Shown here: one piece after another, positions 53,805-64,000 of the stretch
How the letters are laid out: each line of letters begins with the position of its first letter
Numbering within the stretch: the stretch's first letter is position 1
From: Nissolia schottii
Taxonomy: Eukaryota; Streptophyta; Magnoliopsida; Fabales; Fabaceae
Direction: 5' to 3'
NCBI GenBank assembly: GCA_003254905.1
Contig: QANU01025917.1
Coordinates: 124,001 to 188,000 of the forward strand
DNA: 64,000 nucleotides
The notes under the pieces: model-generated
What the model was told of the DNA's origin: nothing
What the model saw: the letters and a program-made list of their open reading frames with translations, nothing else
Database searches by the model: none
Translations under genes and position numbers: made by a program

Positions 53805-54893
53805 TCAGTAATGTCACATGTACACCCAAAAAATTTTCATCGTACAGTTATCGTACACCTACAACACCATATATTGAAACAAACGCGTGAACAAACATTT
53901 CAAAATAGATGAACAAACATTACAGAATCAATGAACAAATATTTTCACATACGTAAGCAAAATAAAGTGGGACGTGCGGCGCATTAACTAGAAAAAAGTA
54001 ACTATTGCGCTCTTTGTCGTACTCCTCACTCACACTCTAAAACACATGCACTCACACTCCCTCATGAACAAACATTAAAGAACAAATAAACAAATATTAT
54101 CAAATACAAAAAATAAAAAAATGAGATTCACACCAATTAAATAGTGAAGAATAAATGTCACACATTCTCTCCTACTCCTCTACCCACTTTCTCATGAACA
54201 AACATTAAATCACAAATAAATAAACATTACAACATTAAAAAATAAACAATACAAAACTCATAAACAAACATTACAACACATATAAACAAACAGGACACCA
54301 CACAAAAATAAAGAATTAAACAAACATTATCCCAGTCATAAATAAACATTGCATTACAAATAAACAAATGTTACATCACTTAAGAATAAACATTACAACA
54401 CTCATAAATAAACATTACAAAACACATAAACAAACATTACATCACGCAAAAACATAGAAATAAAAAAACATTACAACACAAATAAAGACAAATTACTCCA
54501 CACCAAAACATTACAAAACATATAGAACAACTTAGATCAAATAAGAATGTCATCGTTCATGCTCTTCATGACGTCTTAAGAACTAAAAAACAAAGACAAA
54601 CTGAAAAAAAAAGTTGGAAACGAAGGAAGAAACAAGAAATGGGAAAAAAACAAGAAAAGAGAACAGAGAAGAAGAAAAAGATCATAATAAAAAAAAAAAT
54701 GGAGGTTGCTTGTGAAAAATTTGAGAAAAAGAATGAGGGAAAATCTGGAAGAAGAGACAAAAAATGAAAAGGAAGTAGAAGGTGAGGAGAAGAATAAGAA
54801 GAAGAGCGTGCGGTGAAGGAGAATGAGGAGAGGAAAATGAAAATCAATAATTAATGTAGGTATATAATTGGTGTACACTTTTTTATTGTACAA
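53805..54893. mobile_element. Element with ACAAACATT arrays and GA-rich flank (copy 1)
   Basis: The left end CACATGTACACCCAAAAAATTTT and the reverse of the right end CTTGTACAATAAAAAAGTG, TGTACACC are loosely inverted. Between 53880 and 54530 the motif ACAAACATTAC with AT-rich spacers (about 20-35 bp period) recurs more than 15 times. A strongly purine-rich tract (54590-54840) follows. Minus-strand open frames over that tract are low-complexity Phe/Ser and are not genes. Superfamily unknown; boundaries approximate. Confidence 0.5.
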
Positions 54894-57800
54894 GGAATAT
54901 TTATGTTTGATCAATTATGAAAAACAGAAACAAAGAAGTTTGGATAATTAAAATTGCAAGTATATATATATGGTTGGATATGATACGAAATGACAGGCAC
55001 AAAAGACAAATAAAGTAGCACAAAATAATTATGCAGAAGCGCAACAAAAGACAAAAGAAAATTAACATGGTTTGGTTTTAAACCTATATATGTTCATGGA
55101 TAAATGCAACAAACAAATATGTCACTTAAGAAATATGATGAAAATACAAAAGTAATTATAGTTTACTCAAACCTCAAGTACACCCAAAATATCCTATGAT
55201 ATTTTCTCACTGGATTGGTTTGAGAGAATTTGGGAGAAAAGAAAATAAGGGAAAAGAAAATAAGGGAAGAGAAAATGGAGAGAAATTATACTTTTCCATT
55301 ATTTGGATGAGAAGAGAAAATGGAGAGAAGAGAAAAAATTGTTGAGACCCACCTTAAAACTTTTCTCTCCAAATCGAGAAGAAAATGAAGGAAACAACTT
55401 CTAAAACTATAAAATGATACTTTTAGCCACATTAATAACCCTATGTAAATAAAGTAAAAAGGATACATACGTCATTTTATAACATTATGCTTTCTTTCCT
55501 CTCATGCTCTTCTCTCTTTTCTACACAACCAAAAAATAGGATAAAAAAATACACTTTTCTCTCCATTTTCTCTTCTGTTTGTTTTTTTCCCTTCCATTTT
55601 CTTCTTCACATTTTCTTTTGTCATTCAAACAACACAAGGAAAAGAAACTTAAAATCCAACAAATTCTTTTCTACCAAATGGTTAATTTGGAGACAAAAAT
55701 GTGAGATTGATACTTGAACCAAAATGCTAGAGTTCTCTGTATATGTTCTCCGATCATTTTAAATTGTCACTTTAACCAAAAAATTTTGGTCTAAATTATT
55801 TGTCATTCTCACTTTTTAAAGAAAAAAATTATAACTAAGTTTACAACTGTAATCCTAATTTCCTGAAGTATTGAAAATATTAATTTTTTAATACTATCTC
55901 ATTCTCTATCTTCATTTTAAAGCACTTCAACCAAATTAAACAAGAGTATTTTCATAAACTTACTCTTTAAATCATCACTCTTTATTTTAAATTTCTTAAT
56001 CAACACAATCTATAGTTGTAAGATTGCATAATTACTATTCATGTAAACTTTTTTCATCAAGATCATTCATTTCGATCAACATACAATCAAGACCATTCGA
56101 TTTCTTTGAATAGTTGTTTCAAAAAGTTTCAAATATAGGAGTCAATGTTTTGGTAGGTCCTACCCATGTGATTGAAATGTGCCTACATATTGATTTTTAA
56201 TTTAAATGCAAATTATAAACATCTATTTTAGCATTTCATGATTTTGTTTTAATTATCTCATTAGTATTAATTAATTTATTTTTAATTTTATGTACTTTGT
56301 TTTTTTTTTTTAAAACAACTCTTTTATAAAATGTACAAAAACAATATCTTTACTAATAATATATATATGGGGACCTTTTCATTACTAATAATAATGATAA
56401 AAAAAATGGTATGTCTTATGTAGTTACATATTTGTAAATAAATAGCTCCTATATTTTAAATAAAACAAAAATACATATTGTATATCTCAAATTTTCAAAT
56501 CCCATAGAATTAATAAAAAATAAATAAACAGGTCCTATAGAAATAAAAAAATAAAATAAAAACAGATCTATTCTAATTTTGTTGATTGAATTTATTGCAT
56601 TTTTTTAAAAAAAATTAGATAAATTCTTTTTGTATAAGTTTTATGAAGAAGAAATAGATGTGCTGCCTGTTCCTTATTTTCATTATATTAAAAAAAATTA
56701 AGTATAATTAATTTAACCTATGTATTTAAATAAAAGAAAATAAAAATACATATTTTACCTCAAATATTTAGATGCCAGATAATTTAAAAAAATCTTAGAA
56801 AAAAAAATCTAGATTTGATCGAAGGGGCGTATACCTTACAATGCTTAAGCATATTTGGAAAATCAAGGAGTGTTTGCAGATGGGTCAAGGGACTAATAGA
56901 TGTCAAATTTGATGAAAACTATAAAATTAATTTATTTATCCATTTTAAATAATATAAATTAAAAGGCATATTTTATCTCAAATTTACAGATCTTAATATA
57001 CTAAAAAAGAAAATCTACTTGAATCTAAAAAAAATTGGATCACAATTAAACAGGAAAAAAAATCAAATGTCAATGAATTAAAAAAAAATATAGTTCTTAA
57101 TGAATCCAAAAAAAAAAAAAAAATAGATCTCATATTCTTCTATCTTTGTTCAACATATTTTCCCATATACTTCTTTCCCACAACCAAGATGAGAAAGAGG
57201 GGCAAAATTAGGGTTTGGTTGAGAGGTTTTGAGGATGTTGACATTGTAAGCGTCAAGGAGTTCTTGGAGGAATTGTCGCAGATGGTGTCGTCATTGAGGA
57301 GGTTGGCGACAAGGAACTGGTCGGTGTTGTTGGTGTGGTGGAAGATAGACTTGGGAACTCGACGTCAAAAACTGGGAAGTTGGAGATCGGGGAAATGAGG
57401 AAAGTTGTTGTTCGAAAATGGCATGGAAGAGGGTGAGGAGGATAATGGTTTTTGAGAGAGGGAGGGAAGGACAGAGGTCAACATGATTGGTTTAGTACAT
57501 AAATCTGTCATTTTTGTCTAACTTTAGAATTTTAAATATGAGAGATGGAGAGCTTTTAAGCCATTAGGATGGAGAAACAGAAATAGAGAAGAAGGAGGAG
57601 GAGTGCATGTGTGTGAGGGAGAGAAATCAGTTTAAGAAAGGAAAAACAAACGAAAGCTTCACACTTGCTCACGCATACCAACAAGAGATATATGAAATCT
57701 AACATGTCAAGATTTCTTATCCTTTAGATAGGCTTTGCTATTTTTTTAATAATGTTTTTGCTCAAGGGCTTTACTGCTTAAGAGAACGTACATGATGTTA

Positions 57801-58130
57801 GGGGGAAATAAAGTTGAAGGTGACAAGTTGTTGTGTTTTTGAATTTGAATTAGTGTGACTAACATTGATATGTATGGTTGAATTTTATCGGAAAACAAAA
57901 TTACACCTTACCTTTTTGAATAATTTTTAGAATTTTTTTTTTAGGATAGTGTGTGTTTGTTTAATCGATATAGTATGTGCTAATTAAGGACCAAGCTCAA
58001 TCGTAGGCTTAGTTCTCATTGCATCTAATTTGGTTATGAAAAAGAGAAAGTTGCTACTTTATAATTACTTAATTATGTAATCCAAAACATATTTGACCCC
58101 AAAAAATATTATTATATTCTTTTTTTTTAC
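54894..58130. other. AT-rich repeat-like stretch without genes
   Basis: Around 55200-55620 runs of GAGAAAATGGAGAGAAGAG face their complement CTTCTCTCCATTTTCTCTTC, a possible decayed fold-back element. From 55730 to 57180 the sequence is very AT-rich with several A runs. The small open frame 57189-57398 (+) has no known domain. Confidence 0.4.
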
Positions 58131-58149
58131 CACAAAATGTGACATTACA

Positions 58150-58700
58150 CAAGAATTAATATCAAGAAATGTAGCATTGCATGGAAAAGGTGGCCTTGCA
58201 TTGGAATTTGGAAGAAAAGTGGCATGATGCGGGAATTTGAAGGAAGCATAACTTCACGTGGTAATTGGAAGAAAACATTGAATTAGGCGGAAATTGGAAT
58301 GAAACATGGTATTGTGTAATTGCACGGAAATTTGAAGAAAATGTGGATTTTCACGCAGTAATTAGAAGGAAACTCGGCATTGCGTGAGAATTCAAAGGAA
58401 ACGAGATATTGCACAAGAATTAGAAGAAAACATGACCTTTTATAGTAGTTAGAAGGAAACGTTGTATTGCGTATTAATTTGAAGAAAATGTGACATTGCA
58501 TGAGAATTTAAAGAAAATGTGACAATGCAGTCGATCTGCAACAAACTGTGGCATTGCACGAGAATATCAACGAAATGTAGCATTGAATGGAAAATGTGTC
58601 ATTATATGAAAATTTGAAAGAAACACAACTTCTCATGAGAATTAGAAGAGAACGAAGAATCGCATAAAAATTGAAAGAAAATGTGACATTGCATAAACTA
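58150..58700. repeat. Diverged 29-bp minisatellite, roughly 19 units
   Basis: The unit begins GAAAATGTGACATTGCATGA and continues GAATTTGAA. Successive unit starts near 58369, 58398, 58426, 58456, 58484 and 58513 are spaced 28-30 bases. Units differ from each other by substitutions and small indels, so the array is old or under local rearrangement. No start-to-stop frame runs through it. Confidence 0.85.
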
Positions 58701-59333
58701 AAAATAAATTTTTAATTTGTTATTGTTATATCTTAGGAGATAATAGATAATGGATTCCATATTTTAAAAATGATAGGAAAGAATAGAGCTTATGGATTCC
58801 ATATTTAACACGAGCTCTACGCCCCTATCGGTACATTTGGTGGAAGGGACCATTAAAAATGATAGGAAAGAATAGAGCTTATGGTGCATGAATTGCCAAT
58901 GTCAAATGAAAGCAAGCAATAAATGCTTTCAACAAACTTCCAACAAAGGTTGAAAGCCAATTCTCTCACGTGCACCAATACATGATATGCGCACTAGGAT
59001 GGAAATGTGCATTGAACTGTTTTTTTGGGTGAAATTATGAATAGATTTTATTTGTCTAAGAATGCACCGAAAGCAAAAATTGGCTGCATGTGTATTAGCG
59101 CGTGGGATTTGCCATGTCAAAAAATCTATGTCATCACATCACATGATATAAAAACAGTGCCATATCATTTACAACGCAATTAATGGTCAGAAAAGAACAA
59201 TATTTTTACGTTAATTCATTTTCACTAATCTAATTTCCTAGGAGAAAGGATGCTCATACAGCATAACCATACATATAAAAAGAAATGGAGGTATTTAATT
59301 TTTGTATAATTTTGGAAGTCTAACAAATTTTTT

Positions 59334-59375
<42 letters not shown>

Positions 59376-59512
59376 CAAAGAGATTCCAAAAGCTTAATTT
59401 TTTTGAGAGGTTTTATGTTCGGAAAGCGATAATATTAAACATTCGTTACCTTAAATGATATATATTGAAAGGGTCACTATATTGGGAAAGCACGCATAGG
59501 TGGCTGATCATA
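58701..59512. other. Spacer with (TA)n tract at 59339-59373
   Basis: Contains a short direct repeat (AAAAATGATAGGAAAGAATAG, near 58766 and 58855) and a TA microsatellite. No gene seen. Confidence 0.5.
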
Positions 59513-59531
59513 ATTGACCTTGCTTGCTTGA

Positions 59532-59716
59532 CCAATGAGGGTTGGTCCAAGTAGTAAATGACTTGGTATCGCTTAAGCAAGGTCCTGAGTTTGAGACCTT
59601 GTGTACGCAGTTATCCCCGCTGGAAGACTCACTCGCTATAGTCAGGTGCGCGACCTGGGTCGACACGGATTAGTCAAGACTAAGTCTTGGATACCGGACA
59701 GGCAACCTAAAAAATT
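59532..59716 (+). mobile_element. tRNA-derived SINE (Au-like), 185 bp
   Basis: Same family as the copy at 50495-50676 but in the opposite orientation. It reads CCAATGAGGGTTGGTCCAAG (box A region), ATCGCTTAAGCAAGG, a box B-like GAGTTTGAGACC, then GTGTACGCAGTTATCC and CGACACGGATTAGTCAAG. Flanking duplications ATTGACCTTGCTTGCTTGA (59513-59531) and ATTGACCTTGCTTCCTTGA (59717-59735) differ at one base. It carries more changes than the other copy, including damage to box B, so it is probably older. Confidence 0.86.
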
Positions 59717-59969
59717 ATTGACCTTGCTTCCTTGATTATTAAATCCTTTAGGAATATAATTAGTTACGCATTTGAAAAATATATATGTTAATGAATTATC
59801 TATCCACTTTCCTCTTTGTTACCTAATATGGGAATTGATGAATATTTAAACATAACTAATCATCGTGATGACCATTCATCACATTCACATTGGTCCTTTC
59901 AGAATTCAGACGTAACCAAAAAAAAAAGAGGTTGGTTTTCTTTTTAAAATGGATGATATCTATTTTTAA

Positions 59970-60833
59970 GAATGGTGGTAAGGGTGTATGTTGTAATATC
60001 TGATTGGAGTGCACAAATTAATATTGCAGAATATAATATTAAATTTTAGTGCACAAACATTATATGACCCCATGCACAAACATTAAGCACTTGTTTACAA
60101 CACTGTAATTTTATTTAAACATAAATAAGTTCACAATCTTTATACATTTTTAGTGGACAAACTTTATAAAAATTAGTTCACATATATGTGTACACGCACT
60201 TTTATACATTCTAATGCATAAACTTTACATATATGCATATTACTTAATATATAGTTAAGTATTTTTACAGATTATGATATCAGATTTTAGTGCACAAACA
60301 TTATATGACGATATGCACAAGCATTATCTGATCTTATGCACAAACATTACGCACTTGTGTACAACACTATGATTTTATTTAAACATAAATAAGTTCACAA
60401 TCTTTACACCTAAAAGTATATTGGTGAACATGAATCAGAGGACATGAAATCTCGTGAATTAATTGAGACTGATGTGAATGCAGTGAACAAAAGGAGATTA
60501 CTTCTCAAGTTGCCAATTCGTGATTCATCTAAACCTATGCATGAATTTGTGATTGCATTTGCTACATATTTGTGCAGCGAGTATGATGAATTTGCAGAAG
60601 AGAGACGAGAGTGAAGAGAGATCGAAGAAAGGGACGAGAGTTTTTGTGTTCAATCCTTATTTCTGAGTCAGGAAAGAGGAAGTTTGAAGGATAAGCGTAT
60701 GTGGGACGCGCAACGCGCAAGTGAGTGAGAGTGGGAGAGAGAGGTTAGCGGGCGGTTATTTAGGGGCTCACCTTATATTAATACAGATGTATGTATGATG
60801 TATGGGTTAATTTTGAGTGTACATGTAGCAGAA

Positions 60834-60835
<2 letters not shown>
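59970..60835. mobile_element. Element with GCACAAACATT arrays (copy 2, diverged)
   Basis: Two long segments, about 60040-60150 and about 60280-60410, are near copies. Each contains GTGCACAAACATTATATGAC and ACATAAATAAGTTCACAATCTTTA. A purine-rich tract (60590-60750) and an end reading TTTTGAGTGTACATGTAGCAG follow, whose reverse resembles the left end of the element at 53805. It is probably the same family. Boundaries are approximate. The stretch 60420-60600 contains a short coding-like segment but no open frame of note. Confidence 0.45.
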
Positions 60836-60836
<1 letters not shown>

Positions 60837-60888
<52 letters not shown>

Positions 60889-60898
60889 GTATATATAT
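60837..60898. repeat. (AT)n microsatellite
   Basis: More than 20 uninterrupted AT units lie about 310 bases upstream of the dioxygenase start, within its probable promoter. Confidence 0.95.
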
Positions 60899-61082
60899 TT
60901 ATTGTGTGTTTGTAATTTCATTTGAATTTCCCCCTACCTAATATTAGTTTGTCCTTTCTCAACGAGTTATTTTCAGGAAACTGTATAGGCGTATGGATTA
61001 CATAATTATGCGGCATCATACACATGCGTCTTGAATATTTATTGTACGCTGATTATTTAAAGTTGGATCTTCCCGTCACGGT

Positions 61083-61090
61083 TATAAATA
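61083..61090 (+). promoter_or_regulatory. TATA box of the dioxygenase gene
   Basis: TATAAATA lies 116 bases upstream of the end-most in-frame ATG at 61206. A transcription start about 30 bases downstream would give a 5' UTR of about 90 nt containing the (CA)n run at 61142-61162. Confidence 0.65.
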
Positions 61091-61205
61091 GGTGGATGGG
61101 AATAGGAATACTACCAGTTCATGCAATCCATCTCTAGCTGTACACACACACACACACACACATATCTTATTTACTTCTTTCGATATTAATTTCTCTTTGG
61201 CTTAA

Positions 61206-64000
61206 ATGGCAACCTTTTCTCCTTATTCAGCTTGTGATGATGAAATACCAACAGTTGACTATTCTATGCTCTTCTCTGATGAACCTGCTCAACGGTTCAT
61301 GGCCCTTGAATACCTTCGCCATGCGTGCCAAGAATTTGGCTTTTTCTACGTATACTTATTAATCTCTTTAACTTCTGCATGTTTACAATAATGTATATTT
61401 TAGGATATATTATTTTCATCCTCTAATTATACCCTTTTTTATATTCAGTTTAGTCTTTTTAAAAAAAATATATAATTTAGTTCTTTATTTATTGGATGTC
61501 GGTCAGTTTGGTCATTTTCACTATTTAACTGCATTTTTTTAATGTGACTAATATCACTTTTATATGAAACTTTTGCTTGGAAAGGATTAAATTAATTAAC
61601 GTTCAACAAATTAATGACCAAACTAAACATTTCAAAAAAATATATAACCAAATTGAATAAATGAGTATAATTGGAGGACCAAAAAAGTGTTTTTACTTTA
61701 TATTTTAAAAGTTTAATTAGTATGTACTGACAGTATAATCCAATTAAATCATTCTAAATGCATGACTTTTCAATTAGTAGGTGAGAGAGAGTCAATTATT
61801 TTTACTTATATGACAATATTTTAATTTGATAATGATGTAAAATAGCTTTACACTAGTACGTAGCAATTAAAATCATATTTTTAAACTATTTGTCATGCAT
61901 GGACGATGTTTCTTCTTTTATAAAATTATTATATTTTAAGAAAATAATTTTTATGCATAGTCTATATAAAAAAAATTATATTATTATACAATCATATGCT
62001 GTCACATAAATAAAAGTGGTTGAGTTTAATTTTACTACTTACAAAGTCTCTCATATAACAACACATGATTAGATATTAGACTCATTTGAATTGGCTTATA
62101 ATAAAAACACTTTTTTAGTAGAGATTTTTTTAATTGAATTTTTTTTAATAAAACATATAAAACGACACTTTAAATTATATCTAAACACCGTTAAAATTAA
62201 AAAGTACTTTTATATATATATATATATATATAATAAAAAAATACTTTTTTTATTGAAAAAAGCAATTTTCCATCACTATAAACCACCTTAATTTAAAATT
62301 AAAGAGAAATGGTGTTTTAAATTAGGGTAAGATCTTTCACTTTAAAGAATAAAGTGATGAATCTCACCATTATATTATTAAAGTGAGAATAAGTCCTATT
62401 TTTACTTTATTGATCTAATAGTGAGATCACTCACTTTATCCTCTAAAAGAATGTATCTCACTTTAAAGGATCCAAATCCAAACCCATATTTCTTAGTTTT
62501 TATCCCATCCAATTATGACAGTCTCCGAAGTTTCGCAATAAAAATATATATATTTCACTCTTCAAAATTTCATATTCATAAACATAGAGAATATTCACAC
62601 ATTTCAATTCAACGTTCCAGTTTTTGGTATGTGTAACATCAGAATTCAGAAATATGTATGTATGTGTATATAAACTTAAATTTCATCTTAATTAATCACT
62701 CGGTTTTAATTTCATGTAGCTGGTAAACCATAGCATCCATGATGCAGTGTTTGACAAGGTTTTGAAGGGAGTATCTGACTTTTTTGATCCAACAACGATT
62801 GATGAGAGAAGTATCTACAAAAAGAAGGGACCATCGGATAGAATAAGATGGGATCACAACTCCTCTCATGGGGAAAACAGGGAATATCTCAAGGTTGTGG
62901 CCCATCCCCACTACCATGCTCCACCCAAACCCAAAGGCTTCAGGTATACATATAATACACGTGTTTGTTAGCGTTAAGGACTCCAAGAAAACATGTTATC
63001 AAGTGTACAATATCGGTCTCACTGTTTGTACATTCAAAAAATTAACAGTTTGTATACACCTCACATAAAAACAAACATTACAAAACAGAGAAATAAATAT
63101 TACAAAATAGAAAGACAAACATTATCAAACACAAACGAACAATATTAAATACACGTGTGTCCGTGTAAGCATAATTTTTTTGTGACAATGTTTGTTTATC
63201 TATTTTATAATGTTTGTTTCTCTATTTTATAATATTTATTTTTGTGTACATAAGATGTCAACTTTTAGAGTGTACAGATAGTATTTTTGATAGAATAATT
63301 AGGGTTGACTACATTAATTAGTTGACAATTTATAATATAAGAGAGCAAATTAACAAAAATTGACCAAAAATTCTAAAGTTCGATCCTACCGACTCTCATT
63401 TCCAAAAAAAAAATTCCTCTCTTCAAGCCTACAAAGTTCTTGTATGAGGGCGTGTAAAAAGATATAAACAATTCAATTGTCTCTTTCTAACCGTTCAAGT
63501 TTTTGAGTGACATGATTCTTGATATAATATCAAAGTTATTATGAGCAAGAACTCTAGAGTTCAATCCTTATTGACCCCTTCTTTTTAAAAAAAAAATGTT
63601 AATTATACTTAAAAAAATATATACAAAACCATCCTATTCCCTTCCCAAATGACTTAAACTTTCTTAGGAGATATAATTATTGATTCTTTGGTCTTTACAA
63701 ATATGATATTACAAATGCGATATTTTCATATATTTACTAATTTTGTTTTGGGTTATTTGGTGCATCACAGCAAAACTTTAGAAGAATATTGCAAGGAAAT
63801 GAGAAGGGTAGTAGATGGATTAGCAAAGGCAGTGTCTAAAACCTTAGGGTTTGATGAAGACTACATAGAGAAGGCATTCAACTTGAAGTCAGGTTTTGAT
63901 GTGATGGCAATGAACCTTTACCCACCAAACTTGAGATCAAAGGGTGCTGTTGGTTTGCCTGAACACACTGACCCTGGATTTGTTGTTACACTCACACAAG
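61206..64000 (+). CDS. 2-oxoglutarate/Fe(II)-dependent dioxygenase, 5' part, runs off right edge
   Basis: Exons 61206-61349, 62720-62943 and 63771-64000 (open) join in phase. The family uses Fe(II) and 2-oxoglutarate to hydroxylate or demethylate small molecules such as hormones, alkaloids and flavonoids in the cytosol. The N-terminal DIOX_N domain shows IPTVDYS near residue 15, LRHACQEFGFFYLVNH across exons 1-2, and later YPPNLRSKGAVGLPEHTDPG. The HTD there is the first part of the HxD...H iron site. The second iron histidine and the RxS 2-oxoglutarate site lie beyond the window. SDFFDPTTIDERSIY at the end of the first subdomain and LGFDEDYIEKAF are typical of the DOXC class. The substrate cannot be inferred from this part. 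Intron 1 holds a fold-back MITE-like repeat and intron 2 an ACAAACATT-type element. The start is the first Met after the TATA box. Confidence 0.92.
61408..61698. mobile_element. Fold-back MITE-like repeat in dioxygenase intron 1
   Basis: The left part (TTTTCATCCTCTAATTATAC) and the reverse of the right part (TTTGGTCCTCCAATTATACT) are inverted over roughly 100 bp. Shared inner blocks include CAGTTTAGTC/CAATTTGGTT and AGTTTGGTCATT. No certain target duplication. The transcription unit spans it, so its RNA could fold. Confidence 0.55.
62990..63290. mobile_element. Small fold-back element with ACAAACATTAC / GTAATGTTTGT arms (copy 3)
   Basis: Left-arm repeats (AAACAAACATTACAAAACAG, AATAAATATTACAAAATAG) meet their inverse on the right (TATTTTATAATGTTTGTTT, CTCTATTTTATAATATTTAT). 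TGTACA-type sequences occur near both ends. The element sits in dioxygenase intron 2 and shares its motif with the larger elements at 53805 and 59970. Confidence 0.6.

Noticed and set aside
54566..54914. Two overlapping minus-strand frames rich in Phe and Ser
   Set aside because: They are the complement of a purine-rich tract in a repeat element.
57189..57398. 69-codon plus-strand frame, MRKRGKIRVWLRGF...
   Set aside because: Short, Arg/Trp-rich, no domain, in a repeat-rich region.
59339..59373. TA-rich tract as a possible origin or promoter
   Set aside because: A simple TA microsatellite with no supporting gene start.

Overview
The window is AT-rich nuclear DNA from a flowering plant. Every conserved gene is eukaryotic (GT-AG introns, plant-only families), and most of the space between genes is small transposons, retrotransposon remnants and simple repeats. 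The kinds of repeat suggest a legume (Fabaceae), but that is an inference and I cannot name the species.

Seven genes are supported, all rebuilt by hand from exon pieces with consistent phase. Left to right they are: a class III peroxidase (+, 2392-5338, exons 2-4 only; its first exon lies beyond the left edge); a single-coding-exon CBL-interacting kinase of the CIPK2/10 type (+, 8607-9998); an SLX1/HIGLE-type GIY-YIG endonuclease of 501 aa (-, 18590-14963); a 90-aa conserved plant membrane-anchored protein of unknown function (-, 21041-20646); a 558-aa EngB/YihA-type GTPase with a long lysine-rich N-terminus (-, 33549-28956, ten exons); a CIPK11-type kinase with one intron inside the activation loop (-, 41680-38698); and the first part of a 2-oxoglutarate/Fe(II) dioxygenase gene that runs off the right edge (+, 61206 onward). 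From memory, peroxidase, CIPK10, 90-aa protein and EngB are close neighbours on Arabidopsis chromosome 5 (At5g58370-58400), and CIPK11 and HIGLE are neighbours on chromosome 2 (At2g30350-30360). If so, this window holds an ancestral block that was split between two duplicated segments in Arabidopsis.

From about 42 kb rightwards the window is mainly repeats: a hAT-like non-autonomous element, a broken plant-mobile-domain gene, a minus-strand Ty1/copia remnant with a SINE nested in it, a second copia 5' end, several elements carrying ACAAACATT arrays, a 29-bp minisatellite and a second SINE. Several small elements can be delimited to the base by target-site duplications (9 bp at 11484-11811; 8 bp at 28023-28805 and 43199-43913; 18 bp around 50495-50676; about 19 bp around 59532-59716; TAA at 51541-51899).

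The most interesting signal is in the SLX1/HIGLE-like protein. Its C-terminal half carries three tandem 58-59 aa repeats, each with an invariant VEII core, followed by two further SUMO-interaction-like motifs (EIIDLS and FIDLT). It could be a SUMO-binding structure-specific nuclease.
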